Part shown: positions 25,458 to 35,414 of the stretch, piece after piece | Position numbering within the stretch: position 1 is the first letter of the stretch | Layout: every line of letters starts with the position of its first letter | Source: Microbacterium sp. SORGH_AS_1204 | Lineage (GTDB): Bacteria > Actinomycetota > Actinomycetes > Actinomycetales > Microbacteriaceae | NCBI RefSeq assembly: GCF_030818935.1 | Contig: NZ_JAUTBD010000001.1 | Span: 434,001-498,000 of the forward strand | Reading direction: 5' to 3' | DNA: 64,000 nucleotides | Notes under the pieces: generated by a model | The model's input: only the letters and a program-made list of their open reading frames with translations | What the model was told of the DNA's origin: nothing | The model's database searches: none | Made by a program: the position numbers and the translations under genes

Positions 25458-26978
25458 TCAGTCGGTGAGGCGCGCGGTGAGGCGCACCCAGGCGAGGGCG
25501 GGGAGGGTGAATCGCAGGATGCCGTCTGAGCCGGTCTCGACCGCCAGCGGTACGGGCGCGACGGGCTCGCCGTCGGCGGAGTTGGTGGTGTGGCGGTCGC
25601 CGCCCTCGGGGACGGTGACGACCACGGCCTCGACGTCGGTGACGCTGCCGAGGTCCAGCTCGACGCTCGTCTCGGCCTCGAGCTCGCGGTGCGCGAGGAA
25701 CACCGACACGGCGTCCCCGTCAACGGTGGCGACCGTGTCGACCGCGTCCACCGCGCCGTGGCGGGCGGTGTCGATGCGCGCGCCCTCCACGTGGGGGAGG
25801 ACCACGCGCCCGGATGCCGCCTTCGCGGTGAGAGCGAAGGGGTGGAACGTGCTCTGTCGCCACGCCGGTCCGCCGCCGGGCTCGGTGCGGATGGGGGCGA
25901 TGACGTTCACCAGCTGGGCGAGGTTGGCCATCGACACACGGTCGGAGCGGCGGATGAGGGTGATGAGGAGCGATCCGACGACCACGGCGTCGGTGACGGT
26001 GTAATCGTCTTCGATCAGGCGCGGGGCGACGGGCCAGTCGCCGGTGAAGACGCGCGGCTTGTCGACCTCGTTCCACCGGGTCTGGTTCCAGACGTTCCAC
26101 TCGTCGACGCTGATGCCGACCGTTCCGCCGTCGGGAGTCGTCGCACCGACCTCGTCGATGATGTCGACGACGTCGGCGATGTAGCGGTCGAGGGCGGTGC
26201 CGCTGGCCAGGAAGCTGGCGGGGTCTGCGGGATCTTCCTCGTAGTAGGCGTGCACCGAGATGTGGTCGATCAGACCGGCGGTGTGGCGCAGCACCGTGCG
26301 CTCCCACTCGCCGAAGGTGGGCATCTCATGGTTCGAGCTGCCCGCGGCGACGAGCTCGACGTCCGGGTCGATGAAGCGCATCATGCGCGCGGTCTCCGCG
26401 GCGAGGCGCCCGTACTCATCGGCGGTCTTGTGGCCGATCTGCCACGGACCGTCCATCTCGTTGCCGAGGCACCACAGCCGGATGCCGAACGGCTCGTCGC
26501 GGCCGTTCGCCCGGCGGCGGTCGCTGAGCGCCGTGCCGCCGGGGTGGTTGGCGTATTCGAGCAGGTCGGCGGCCTCGGCGACACCGCGCGTGCCGAGGTT
26601 GACCGCCTCCATGACCTCGAAGCCCGCGGCATCCGCCCAGTCGGCGAATTCGTGCAGCCCCACCTGGTTGGTCTCGGTGCTGTGCCACGCGGCATCCAGG
26701 CGCACCGGCCGCTCCTCGCGGGGGCCCACGCCGTCTTCCCAGCGGTAGCCCGAGACGAAGTTGCCGCCGGGATAGCGCACCACCGTCGCACCCAGGTCGC
26801 GAACGAGCTCGAGCACGTCGGCGCGGAAACCGGCGGCGTCGGCGCTCGGGTGACCGGGGGAATGGATGCCGTCGTACACGCAGCGGCCCATGTGCTCGAC
26901 GAACGAGCCGAACAGGCGACGCGGCACCTCGGCACCGACGGCTTCGCGGTCGACGGTGATGCGGGTGGGGGTGGTCAT
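25458..26978 (-). CDS. Alpha-L-arabinofuranosidase, glycoside hydrolase family 51
   Basis: 506 aa from the ATG at 26978 (RBS AGGAGA). GH51 motifs: LFGSFVEHMGRCVYDGI, VVRYPGGNFVSGY, acid/base in LGNEMDG (E174), HAYY, and nucleophile in VDEWNVW (E293); C-terminal beta-sandwich. No signal peptide. Removes terminal arabinofuranose from short oligosaccharides, here probably arabinose-decorated galactans. Follows the solute-binding protein gene after a hairpin. Confidence 0.94.
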   Translation of the reverse strand: MTTPTRITVDREAVGAEVPRRLFGSFVEHMGRCVYDGIHSPGHPSADAAGFRADVLELVRDLGATVVRYPGGNFVSGYRWEDGVGPREERPVRLDAAWHSTETNQVGLHEFADWADAAGFEVMEAVNLGTRGVAEAADLLEYANHPGGTALSDRRRANGRDEPFGIRLWCLGNEMDGPWQIGHKTADEYGRLAAETARMMRFIDPDVELVAAGSSNHEMPTFGEWERTVLRHTAGLIDHISVHAYYEEDPADPASFLASGTALDRYIADVVDIIDEVGATTPDGGTVGISVDEWNVWNQTRWNEVDKPRVFTGDWPVAPRLIEDDYTVTDAVVVGSLLITLIRRSDRVSMANLAQLVNVIAPIRTEPGGGPAWRQSTFHPFALTAKAASGRVVLPHVEGARIDTARHGAVDAVDTVATVDGDAVSVFLAHRELEAETSVELDLGSVTDVEAVVVTVPEGGDRHTTNSADGEPVAPVPLAVETGSDGILRFTLPALAWVRLTARLTD

Positions 26979-27002
26979 TGCTCTCCTGGCGGGGAAACGG
27001 GT

Positions 27003-27037
27003 GGGGCGGGTCGCATGCGGTGCACGCGACCCGCCCC
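27003..27037 (-). terminator. Intercistronic hairpin between solute-binding protein and GH51 genes
   Basis: A perfect 12-base stem GGGGCGGGTCGC / GCGACCCGCCCC lies between the binding-protein stop (27047) and the GH51 start (26978). In sugar ABC operons such hairpins often protect or attenuate the message so that binding protein exceeds downstream enzymes. Confidence 0.7.
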
Positions 27038-27046
27038 GGGAACTGC

Positions 27047-28402
27047 TTACTTGTTGACCGAGAAGCCCTGGTCGTTGCCGTACGTGACCAGCTGCTCCTG
27101 CCAGGCCTTCAGGCCCTCGTTCAGGTCGCCCTTGGTGGAGTACGCCTGGCCCACGGTGTCGCCGTAGATGCTGTTGGCGTAGACCTGGAAGGGCAGGTAG
27201 CTGAAGCCCTCGACGACGTCGCTCGACGCCTGCGTCAGCACCTGGTTGATCTGCTGGCCGCCGAAGTACTCCGACTCCTTGTCGACGAAGGCGGGGTCGC
27301 TCAGCTGGGCGGTGGTGGAGGGGAAGCCGCCCGACTCGGCGAAGATCTGCAGGCTCTCCTCGTCGTTGTTCAGCCACTTGAGGAAGCCGGCCGCGAGCGC
27401 GGGGTTCTTGCTCTGCTTGGTCACGGCCTGGCCGCCGCCGCCGTTCTCCGCCGTCGCGGGCTTGCCGTCGTAGGTGGGGATGGGGGCCACGGCCCACTTG
27501 CCCGCACCGTCTTCGACCGAGCTCTCGAGCACGCCGGGCATCCAGGCGCCGATGACGAGCGAGGCGATCGAGCCGTCACCGAGGCCCTTGAACCACTCGT
27601 CGCTCCAGCTGGGAGTGCTCGAGAGCAGGTCGCCCTCGATGAGACGGTTCCAGTTCTCGGCGAACTTCTTCGAGCCCGCGTCCTGCAGGTCGATGGTGAC
27701 GTTGGTGCCATCGGCGGTGAACGGAGTGCCGCCGGCCTGCCAGATCATGCTGGTGGTGAAGCCGGAGTCGCCGGTGTCGGCGGTGATGTACTTGGTCGGG
27801 TCGGCGGCATGCAGCTTCTGTGCGGCGGCGTAGTACTCGTCCCAGGTGGTGGGCACGGCGATGCCGTACTGGTCGAAGACGCTCTTGTTGTAGAACAGGG
27901 CCATGGGGCCGGAGTCCTGCGGCAGGCCGTAGATCTTGCCGTCGAAGTCGACCGCGCCCCACGGGCCCGGGGCGTAGGCGCTCTCGAGGTCGCCGAAGCC
28001 GTACGACGACAGGTCGAGCAGCGAGTCCGACAGCGCGAACTGCGGGAAGGCGTAGTACTCGATCTGCACGACGTCGGGGGCGCCGGACCCCGCCTTGATG
28101 GCGTTCTGGAGCTTGGTGTACTCCTCGGTGTTCGTGCCGGCGTTGACCAGGTTGACCTTCACGTTCGGATACTTCTCCTGGAACGCGGCGACCTGGGCCT
28201 CGGCCGAGGGGGTCCACGACCAGTACGTGATCTCGCCACCGGCCTCGAGGGCCTTCTCGATGTCGTCGGCCGAGCCGCCGGCGGCGGCGCCGCCGCCGGT
28301 GTTGCCGCCGGAGCACGCGGTCAGCGCGCCGACCGACAGGGCGGCGGCGGCGACGGCGAAGACGGTCCGCCGCACGGCGGTGCCCTTGCGCATGAATGTC
28401 AT
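27047..28402 (-). CDS. ABC sugar transporter extracellular solute-binding lipoprotein
   Basis: 451 aa; the ATG at 28402 follows GAGGA. Lipoprotein signal with lipobox L-T-A-C (Cys30) and a Gly/Ser linker. Family 1 solute-binding fold (PF01547): ITYWSWTPSAEAQVAAFQEKYPNVKV, GSGAPDVVQIEYYAFPQFA, YNKSVFDQYGIAVPTTWDEYYAAAQ. Captures an oligosaccharide outside the cell for the two permeases encoded upstream. The ATPase is not in the window, probably a shared MsiK/MalK-type protein. Confidence 0.93.
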   Translation of the reverse strand: MTFMRKGTAVRRTVFAVAAAALSVGALTACSGGNTGGGAAAGGSADDIEKALEAGGEITYWSWTPSAEAQVAAFQEKYPNVKVNLVNAGTNTEEYTKLQNAIKAGSGAPDVVQIEYYAFPQFALSDSLLDLSSYGFGDLESAYAPGPWGAVDFDGKIYGLPQDSGPMALFYNKSVFDQYGIAVPTTWDEYYAAAQKLHAADPTKYITADTGDSGFTTSMIWQAGGTPFTADGTNVTIDLQDAGSKKFAENWNRLIEGDLLSSTPSWSDEWFKGLGDGSIASLVIGAWMPGVLESSVEDGAGKWAVAPIPTYDGKPATAENGGGGQAVTKQSKNPALAAGFLKWLNNDEESLQIFAESGGFPSTTAQLSDPAFVDKESEYFGGQQINQVLTQASSDVVEGFSYLPFQVYANSIYGDTVGQAYSTKGDLNEGLKAWQEQLVTYGNDQGFSVNK

Positions 28403-28537
28403 CGGGTTCCTCTACTTCGTTGTTGTGGATGCCGGGGCGGGGCGCTCCGGTGAGGGTGGGTTGTGAAGACCGGGGCAGGACGCTCCGGGTATTCGGGTGG
28501 TGGGGCTGACGCCCCGATCAGGGGGAAGTGCGGGTGG

Positions 28538-29473
28538 TCACTGCTTCACGCTGCCCGCGCTCAGGCCGGACTGCCAGAAGCGCTGCAGCACGAGGAACGC
28601 GGCGACGATCGGGATGATCGACAGCAGCGAACCGGTGATCACGAGGTTGTAGATGGGCTGGGCGCCGACGCCGACGGCCTGGGCGTTCCACTGATTGAGA
28701 CCGACGGTCAGGGGGTACCACTCGGGGTTGCTGAGCATGATCAGCGGCAGGAAGTAGTTGTTCCACGTCGCCACGACCGCGAACAGCAGCACCGTGACGA
28801 TGCCGGGTGTGAGCAGGCGGATCGAGATCGTGAAGAAGGTGCGGAACTCGCCCGCGCCGTCCATGCGGGCGGCCTCGAGCAGCTCGGTCGGGATGGCGTC
28901 GGTGGCGTAGACCCACACGAGGTACAGACCGAACGGGCTGATGAGCGAGGGGATGATGATCGCCCACGGGGTGTTCGTCAGACCCAGCTGGCTGAACAGC
29001 AGGAAGGTCGGCACGGCGAGGGCGGTGCCCGGCACGGCGATGGCGCCGAGGATCACGGCGAACACCGCCTTGCGGCCGCGGAAGTTGTACTTCGCCAGGC
29101 CGTACCCCGCGAGGGTGGCGAGGAAGGTCGCACCGCCGGCGCCGACCACCACGTAGAGCAGGGTGTTGCCGAGCCAACGCAGGAAGATGCCGTCGCGGTA
29201 GGTGAAGGTCTGCACGATGTTGTCGCCGAGGGCGAAGCTGTCGCCGAACCACAGGCCGAACGACGAGAACAGGTCGGGCTGCGTCTTGGTGGCGTTGATG
29301 AGCAGCCACGCCAGCGGCAGCAGCGTGTACACGAGGTACAGGCTCATGACGATGGTCAGCACGACCGAACGGCGGGTGTGCGTGGGTGACGTGCGCGCGA
29401 ACGAACGGCGCGAGCGCGAACGGTCGGTGGTCACCGCGACGGTGTCGGTGCGGGGTGCGGTCGCGGTGGTCAT
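28538..29473 (-). CDS. ABC sugar transporter permease (MalG/CUT1 type)
   Basis: 311 aa from the ATG at 29473 (RBS CAGGAGG), overlapping the first permease stop by ATGA. Six transmembrane helices and the EAA loop ELLEAARMDGAGEFRTFFTI, followed by LLTPGIVTVLLFAVVATWNNYFLPL. Forms the translocation channel with the other permease. Confidence 0.93.
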   Translation of the reverse strand: MTTATAPRTDTVAVTTDRSRSRRSFARTSPTHTRRSVVLTIVMSLYLVYTLLPLAWLLINATKTQPDLFSSFGLWFGDSFALGDNIVQTFTYRDGIFLRWLGNTLLYVVVGAGGATFLATLAGYGLAKYNFRGRKAVFAVILGAIAVPGTALAVPTFLLFSQLGLTNTPWAIIIPSLISPFGLYLVWVYATDAIPTELLEAARMDGAGEFRTFFTISIRLLTPGIVTVLLFAVVATWNNYFLPLIMLSNPEWYPLTVGLNQWNAQAVGVGAQPIYNLVITGSLLSIIPIVAAFLVLQRFWQSGLSAGSVKQ

Positions 29474-30393
29474 CGCGCCTCCTGACGTGAGCCGCGCAGC
29501 TGCACGACGTAAGCGATGATCGCGGTGATCAGGCCCATGATGATGGCGATCGTCGCGGCGTAGTTGTACTGCTGACCCGCGAACGACAGGTTGTAGGCGT
29601 ACATGTTCGGCGTGTAGAACGTCGAGATCGTGTTCGGGGCCAGGGGCTTGAGGATGTTCGGCTCGTTGAAGAGCTGGAAGCTGCCGATGATCGAGAAGAT
29701 TGTGGCGATCACGACGGCGCCGCGCACGGCCGGGATCTTGATCGAGAAGATGGTGCGCCATGCGCCGGCTCCGTCGATGGATGCCGCCTCGTACAGCTCG
29801 CCGGGGATGGTCTTCAGTGACGAGTAGAAGATCAGCATGTTGTAGCCGACGAACTGCCACGTGACGATGTTGCCGATCGACAGCAGCATCCACTGCGGGA
29901 TGAACGGCTGGAGCACGTCGGAGCCGAGCAGCTGGTTGACGTTGCCGGCCAGGCCGAACTGGTCGCCGTAGATGTAGCCCCACATCAGCACCGCCACGAC
30001 CGCGGGCACGGCGTAGGGGAGGAAGATCACGATGCGGTAGAAGCTCGAGGCGTGGAGCCGTGCGCTGTCGATGGCGAGGGCCGCGCCGAGGGCCAGGATC
30101 AGCATGATCGGCACCTGAACCACGAGGAAGACCGAGACGCGGATGAGTCCGTCCCAGAACTTCTCGTCGCCGAAGGCGGCGACGTAATTGTCGAGGCCGA
30201 CGAACGCGTTGCCGCCGATGAGCTGCTCGCGGAACAGGCTGAGGTAGATCGAGTACACCAGCGGCGCGAGGAAGACGAGCGCGAACACGATCGCGAAGGG
30301 GGCGACGAACAGCCAGCCGCGGTCGTCGATGCGTGCGCGTCGCTTGCGCCGCGGGGTGCGCAGGGCGGGCGGGGGTGCCGCGGTGGTCGTCAT
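29470..30393 (-). CDS. ABC sugar transporter permease (MalF/CUT1 type)
   Basis: 307 aa from the ATG at 30393, chosen because GAAGAGG lies upstream; an ATG at 30411 has no RBS. Six transmembrane helices (GWLFVAPFAIVFALVFLAPL first) and EAA loop ELYEAASIDGAGAWRTIFSIKIP. First gene of the operon permease-permease-binding protein-GH51-GH35. Confidence 0.93.
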   Translation of the reverse strand: MTTTAAPPPALRTPRRKRRARIDDRGWLFVAPFAIVFALVFLAPLVYSIYLSLFREQLIGGNAFVGLDNYVAAFGDEKFWDGLIRVSVFLVVQVPIMLILALGAALAIDSARLHASSFYRIVIFLPYAVPAVVAVLMWGYIYGDQFGLAGNVNQLLGSDVLQPFIPQWMLLSIGNIVTWQFVGYNMLIFYSSLKTIPGELYEAASIDGAGAWRTIFSIKIPAVRGAVVIATIFSIIGSFQLFNEPNILKPLAPNTISTFYTPNMYAYNLSFAGQQYNYAATIAIIMGLITAIIAYVVQLRGSRQEAR

Positions 30394-30439
30394 CGTCCAG
30401 TGCCTCTTCATTGGTGCGCATCCGGTCCGGGTGGCCGAG

Positions 30440-30489
30440 ATGTTGACGTAAACATAACCCGCCTCCGCTAGGGTGTCAACGTCAACACC
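30440..30489 (-). promoter_or_regulatory. ABC operon promoter embedded in two LacI-type operators
   Basis: On the minus strand TTGACA (30479-30474), a 17-base spacer and TATGTT (30456-30451) form a near-consensus promoter. The -10 lies in ATGTTGACGTAAACAT (30440-30455) and the -35 in the related palindrome TGTCAACGTCAACA (30474-30487). The first site recurs exactly at 31640-31655 before the GH30 gene. The divergent LacI protein is the obvious repressor. Confidence 0.8.
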
Positions 30490-30560
30490 GAGGGGGCATC
30501 CATGAGCGAGAGACGACGACGGCGTCGCCCGCGATCCCGACGCGAAAGCGTCGACGCGAG

Positions 30561-31547
30561 GTGTCGATGGCAGACGTCGCTGCGGCGGCCGGAGTGTCGG
30601 GCCAGACCGTATCGCGGGTCGCCAACGGACGCAGCAATGTCGACCCCGACACGCGCGCCCGCGTGCTCGACGCGATGGCGCACCTCGGCTATCGGCCCAA
30701 CAGCGCCGCCCGTGCCCTGCGGTCGGGGCGCTTCCGCAGCATCGGCGTGATCATGTTCTCGCTCGGGTCGTACGGCAACACGCGCACGCTCGACGCATTG
30801 GCGTCGATGGCCGCGGCATCCGGGTACTCCATCACCCTCATCACGGTGCAGTCGGCGTCGCAGTCCGACGTCTCGGGTGCGTTCATGCGCCTGCGCGAAC
30901 ACGCGGTCGACGGCATCGTCATCCTCATCGAGACGCACCGTCTCGGCGAGAACGAGCTCGCCATCCCGTCGGGCCTGCCCGTCGTCGTGGTCGACTCGAG
31001 TGCCGACTACCCCTATGCCGTCGTCGACAACGATCAGGCGCAGGGCGCACGGCTCGCGACCGAGCACCTGCTCGACCTCGGTCACGACACGGTGTGGCAC
31101 GTCTCGGGGCCTCCGGAATCCTTCGCCGCGGAGCGCCGCCGCAACGCCTGGCGAACGGCCCTCGAAGACCGCGGATGCCGCGCGCCCGAGGTGCAGATCG
31201 GCGACTGGACGGCTGGCTCCGGCCACCGCATCGGGGCGGCGCTCGCGGTGCGTCCCGAGGTCACCGCGGTGTTCGCGGCGAACGACCAGATGGCCCTCGG
31301 CGTGATCCGCGCTCTTCACGAAGCCGGGCGGAGCGTCCCCGGTGAGGTGAGCGTGGTCGGCTTCGACGACATGCCCGAAGCGGCCAATTTCTGGCCCCCG
31401 CTGACCACGGTCCGCCAGCGCTTCGAGCGCGTGGGCGCGGAGGCGATGAAGGCCCTCATCGCCGACATCGAGGGCACCGGCGATGCCCATGAGCGCACGC
31501 TCGTTCCGACCTCGCTCGTGGTGCGCGCCAGCTCCGGCCCGCGCTGA
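30561..31547 (+). CDS. LacI-family transcriptional regulator (arabinogalactan locus)
   Basis: 328 aa from the GTG at 30561. HTH VSMADVAAAAGVSGQTVSRVANGRSNVDPDTRARVLDAM and effector domain with IGVIMFSLGSYG, VVVDSS, FAANDQMALGVIRALHEAGRSVPGEVSVVGFDDMPEA. About 52% alike by eye to the lacI product at 22653, so the two are paralogues. A better RBS and ATG lie at 30502 (GAGGGGG), but that frame is off by one; the frame leading into GTG 30561 reads TTTASPAIPTRKRRREVSMAD, a believable N-terminal extension. Either the gene starts at GTG or one base is missing near 30510. Confidence 0.88.
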   Translation: MSMADVAAAAGVSGQTVSRVANGRSNVDPDTRARVLDAMAHLGYRPNSAARALRSGRFRSIGVIMFSLGSYGNTRTLDALASMAAASGYSITLITVQSASQSDVSGAFMRLREHAVDGIVILIETHRLGENELAIPSGLPVVVVDSSADYPYAVVDNDQAQGARLATEHLLDLGHDTVWHVSGPPESFAAERRRNAWRTALEDRGCRAPEVQIGDWTAGSGHRIGAALAVRPEVTAVFAANDQMALGVIRALHEAGRSVPGEVSVVGFDDMPEAANFWPPLTTVRQRFERVGAEAMKALIADIEGTGDAHERTLVPTSLVVRASSGPR

Positions 31548-31639
31548 GCCGGGCGACCGCGCGCCCGTCCGCCTCGCCGCCGACGAGCCTGGGGTTCTTG
31601 TGTGCGCTAACACCGTCGTCTAAGCTCGTGAGGGCGTCC

Positions 31640-31655
31640 ATGTTGACGTAAACAT
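31640..31655 (+). promoter_or_regulatory. LacI-type operator upstream of GH30 gene
   Basis: ATGTTGACGTAAACAT, identical in all 16 bases to the site at 30440-30455 in the ABC operon promoter. Lies 38 bases before the GH30 start. Consensus TGTTnACGTnAACA is the usual LacI-family palindrome shape. Confidence 0.8.
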
Positions 31656-31692
31656 CCCCACATGAGGCCGCACCGGTGCGGCCGGATCGGAA

Positions 31693-34600
31693 ATGACGAT
31701 GAAGTCAGTTCGACTGCTGTCGATGACGTGCGCCGTGGCGTTGGCCGCCGGTGCCATCACCGCGACCGCCGCCGTGACGGCGTCCGATGAGACCCAGGCC
31801 GCCACGACGCCCGTCCGCGTCACGCCGAACCCCGCCACGGCGTCCGCGCCCTTTGAGGGCTGGGGGACCAGCCTGGTGTGGTTCGCCAACGCGACCGGCA
31901 ATTACCCCGCCGACGTGCGGCAGAAGCTGTTCGACGCCGTCTTCGGCGAGGACGGGCTGAACCTCAACATCGCGCGCTACAACATCGGCGGCGGCAACGC
32001 GACCGACGTCCCGTCGTACCTCCGCCCGGGCGGTGCCGTCCCCGGCTTCTGGAACCCGAACCTGCCCGCGACCGACGCCCAGGGTGCGATCACCTCGACC
32101 TACGCCGACCGTGAGCGCTACAAAGCTGCGTGGAACCCCGACGACCCGACCCACTACGACTTCGACGCCGACTCCGCCCAGCGCTGGTGGATCGACGCGC
32201 TCAAGGACAAGGTCACCCACTGGGAGGCCTTCAGCAACTCCCCGCCGTACTTCCTCACGCAGAGCGGTTTCGTCTCGGGCGGGATCAACAACGCCACCAG
32301 CGAGCAGCTCGCCACCGCCGACATGGACAAGTTCGCCGGGTACCTGACCACCGTCGTCGACGAGCTCGAGAAAGAGCACGGCATCCAGTTCGACACGATC
32401 GACCCGTTCAACGAGCCGAACACGAACTACTGGTCGACGAACATCCCCGCGGGGCAGACGTGGCCCACCAGCGCCAGTCGGCAGGAGGGCGCACACATCG
32501 GCCCGCAGCGTCAGGACGAGATGATCAAGGCCCTCGCCGCGCGCCTCGCCGACCCCGACACGACGACCGACGCCGTGATCTCGGCGATGGACGAGACGAA
32601 CCCCGGCATCTTCCAGACCAACTGGAACGCCTGGTCGACCGAGGCCAAGTCCGCCGTCGACCAACTGAACGTGCACACCTATGGCACGCAAGGCCGCCCG
32701 GTCGTCCGCGACATCGCCAAGGCCGCCGACAAGCCGCTGTGGATGAGCGAGGTCGAGGGCAACTGGACCCCCGGCAAGGGCTTCAACCCGGCCGACATCG
32801 GCAACGGGCTCGGGATGGCCGAGCACATCCAGGCCGATCTGCGCGAGCTCGAGCCCGACGCGTGGGTGTTCTGGCAGCCCGTCGAAGACCTCTACAACAT
32901 GGAGAAGGTCGAGCAGCTCAACTGGGGCAGCGTCTTCATCGACTTCGACTGCAACGCCGAGGGCAAGTCCGAGCGCCGCATCAAAGACGGTGACGCCGAC
33001 CCGTCGTGCAAGGTGCTGACGAACGAGAAGTACAACACCGTGCGCAACTTCACGCACTACATCAGGCCCGGCGACCACCTCATCGCGACCGACAACACGC
33101 AGTCCACCGCCGCGACGGATGCCGACGGCGACGGCGCGACCATCGTGCACGTCAACAGCGAGACCGCCGACCGCACCGTCGAGATCGACCTCAGCCGTTT
33201 CGGTTCCGTTGCCGCGGGCGCGACCGTCACCCCCGTGGTGACGACGCAGTCCACGCTCGAGAACCCCGCGGTCAACGCGCTGAAGCAGGGCGCGGCCGTC
33301 GCGGTGAACCCGGCCACCAAGACCGCCACCCTCACGGTTCCCGCGCGCTCGGTGACGACGTTCGTCATCGACGGCGTCTCGGGCGTCGCCGACACCGCCG
33401 CGAGCTTCCGTGACGGACAGTCGGTGCAGCTGCAGGGTCTGCAGAGCGGGCTCATGCTCGACGGTGGCGCCTCCCTGGCCATCCGCCCGGCGGCGACCAC
33501 GGCCGAAGCGGCCAAGACGCAGACCTGGACCGTGCGCTCGCTCGAGGGTCAAGGAACGAACCGCCACCGCTTCACCCTCGAGAACGCCGCCGGCCAGTAC
33601 CTCGGCGTCGCGAACGGAGGCACCGTGCTGGTCGACTCCGACCCCGCCGGGGCCGCCGCCGACCGCAACCTGCAGTGGATGGCATCCACCACCGACGGGA
33701 CGCACTTTTCGGTGCTGAGTGTCGGCGGCGAGCGGGTGCTCGATGTCAACGGCGCCAGCTCGCAGCCGGAGACCCGCGTGGGCCTGTGGACCTCGAACGG
33801 CGGCGGCAACCAGTCGTGGCGCCTGCTGGGCACGGCCGTGCTCGGTGTCGAGCCCGTCGTCGTCAGCACCCCGGTGGGGACGGCGCCGACCCTGCCCGCC
33901 ACCGTTGCTGCGCGCTACGCCAACCAGACGCTGCGTTCCGTGCCCGTGACCTGGGATCTCGCCGGTAAGGATTGGTCAAAGGCCGGGGCGGTCACCGTCC
34001 GCGGCACGGGAACCGACATGTTCGGCGCCCCGGTCGAGGCCACCGCGACCGTCGAGGTCGGCTCCTACACGGCGGCGCGACCGGCGTCCGTCACCGTCGC
34101 CGCCGGCACCTCCCTGGCCAGCGTGAAGGCGAACGCTCCGGCAGACGTGCAGGCCGAGGTGCGCGCCGACGGTTCCGGATTCTGGACCCCCGTCACCTGG
34201 ACCTGGGGCGATCTCACCGACGCGTCGTTCGCCAAGGCCGGTACCGTGACCGTGAACGGCACTGCCACCGGTCCGGGCGGCGAGAAGCTCCCCGCGCGCC
34301 TGACGGTGATCGTGACCGATGCCGTCGAGCGCAACGTCGCACCGCAGAGCCGTCCGTCGGCCACATACACCGAGAGCGGCTATCCCGTCGACCGCACGAT
34401 CAACGGTCAGAGCGCCGACAAGGGCTGGTCGAACTGGCGTTCGGGCACGAAGAACACGCAGGACACCCTGACCTACGCTCTCGCGAACGCCGAGACGGTT
34501 CAGCGCGTGGCGGTGCAGTTCTACCGCGACGGCGGGTCGTTGAGCTGGCCCGAGACCCTCCGGGTGGACTACCGCATCGCCGGGGGCACGTGGGTGCAGG

Positions 34601-35289
34601 GCGCGCTGCAGAGCGTCCCGGCGCCCGCGACCGGCGCCCCGAAGGTGGAGGTCACTCTCGGTGGCGTCGCCGCCGACGAGGTGCGGGTGGTGATGAACGC
34701 CCGGTCGCAGACGCACATGATCGTCTCCGAGGTGGAGATCTTCGCTGCGGCGCCGTCGCCGGCGGGAATCGCCGACCTCGCGCGACTGACCGTGGGTCCG
34801 AACCCGGTCGCCGGCTTCGACCCCGCGAAGACCGAGTACGCGGTGAGCGTGCCCGGCGACGCGTGGCCGACGGTCAACGCGCAGGCGGTCGATCAGGATG
34901 CCGTTGTGCGCATCACCCAACCCGCCGACGCCGGCGGAGTCGGCTCCGTGCGCGTGACCGCCCCCGACGGTGCGGAGCGCGTGTACACGGTCACCGTGAC
35001 GCGTACGCCCGCGGCGACGGTCACGGCGACCGCTTCGTCGCGCTGCGTCGCCGGCAAGGTCATCGTGGCCATGACGGTGCAGAACGACGGCTCGGCGCGC
35101 GCCGACGTGCGGCTGGACAGCCCGTACGGGGCGAAGAGCCTCGGCGCCGTCGACCCGGGCAAGCGCGTGTCGACCACGTTGACCACGCGCCAGACGTCGA
35201 TCCCCGCGGGGACGGCCACGGTCACCGCGACCGTGAACGGCGCGGCTTCGACGACCTCGGTCGCGATCCCGGCGGCGACCTGCAAGTAG
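31693..35289 (+). CDS. Secreted GH30 (endo-beta-1,6-galactanase-like) with ricin, Ig-like, F5/8-type and cadherin-like domains
   Basis: 1198 aa. Signal peptide to about residue 37. GH30 catalytic domain (about 40-440): [24 protein letters not shown], acid/base in DPFNEPN (E241), nucleophile in MSEVEGNW (E353), VFWQPVED. Then the GH30 side beta-sandwich, a ricin-type lectin domain (about 565-715, [24 protein letters not shown]), two Ig-like domains (PVTWDL, PVTWTW), an F5/8-type C-like domain (about 880-1015, [18 protein letters not shown]) and a cadherin-like domain ([12 protein letters not shown]). The catalytic sequence resembles the endo-beta-1,6-galactanase subfamily rather than glucocerebrosidase. 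It would release beta-1,6-galacto-oligosaccharides from arabinogalactan-proteins for the ABC importer. Confidence 0.85.
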   Translation: MTMKSVRLLSMTCAVALAAGAITATAAVTASDETQAATTPVRVTPNPATASAPFEGWGTSLVWFANATGNYPADVRQKLFDAVFGEDGLNLNIARYNIGGGNATDVPSYLRPGGAVPGFWNPNLPATDAQGAITSTYADRERYKAAWNPDDPTHYDFDADSAQRWWIDALKDKVTHWEAFSNSPPYFLTQSGFVSGGINNATSEQLATADMDKFAGYLTTVVDELEKEHGIQFDTIDPFNEPNTNYWSTNIPAGQTWPTSASRQEGAHIGPQRQDEMIKALAARLADPDTTTDAVISAMDETNPGIFQTNWNAWSTEAKSAVDQLNVHTYGTQGRPVVRDIAKAADKPLWMSEVEGNWTPGKGFNPADIGNGLGMAEHIQADLRELEPDAWVFWQPVEDLYNMEKVEQLNWGSVFIDFDCNAEGKSERRIKDGDADPSCKVLTNEKYNTVRNFTHYIRPGDHLIATDNTQSTAATDADGDGATIVHVNSETADRTVEIDLSRFGSVAAGATVTPVVTTQSTLENPAVNALKQGAAVAVNPATKTATLTVPARSVTTFVIDGVSGVADTAASFRDGQSVQLQGLQSGLMLDGGASLAIRPAATTAEAAKTQTWTVRSLEGQGTNRHRFTLENAAGQYLGVANGGTVLVDSDPAGAAADRNLQWMASTTDGTHFSVLSVGGERVLDVNGASSQPETRVGLWTSNGGGNQSWRLLGTAVLGVEPVVVSTPVGTAPTLPATVAARYANQTLRSVPVTWDLAGKDWSKAGAVTVRGTGTDMFGAPVEATATVEVGSYTAARPASVTVAAGTSLASVKANAPADVQAEVRADGSGFWTPVTWTWGDLTDASFAKAGTVTVNGTATGPGGEKLPARLTVIVTDAVERNVAPQSRPSATYTESGYPVDRTINGQSADKGWSNWRSGTKNTQDTLTYALANAETVQRVAVQFYRDGGSLSWPETLRVDYRIAGGTWVQGALQSVPAPATGAPKVEVTLGGVAADEVRVVMNARSQTHMIVSEVEIFAAAPSPAGIADLARLTVGPNPVAGFDPAKTEYAVSVPGDAWPTVNAQAVDQDAVVRITQPADAGGVGSVRVTAPDGAERVYTVTVTRTPAATVTATASSRCVAGKVIVAMTVQNDGSARADVRLDSPYGAKSLGAVDPGKRVSTTLTTRQTSIPAGTATVTATVNGAASTTSVAIPAATCK

Positions 35290-35295
35290 AACGGT

Positions 35296-35336
35296 GCCGG
35301 AGGGGGCGGCGACGTGTGTTCGCCGCCCCCTCCGGC
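35296..35336 (+). terminator. Strong terminator after GH30 gene
   Basis: Perfect 17-base stem GCCGGAGGGGGCGGCGA / TCGCCGCCCCCTCCGGC with a 7-base loop, 6 bases after the stop. Confidence 0.9.
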
Positions 35337-35414
35337 ATCCGTCAAGGGGGCCTTCGGTCGACCACCCCGGGGGAAGATGGATGCATCCGCATCGACCCCC
35401 CACCGAGGAGAACC

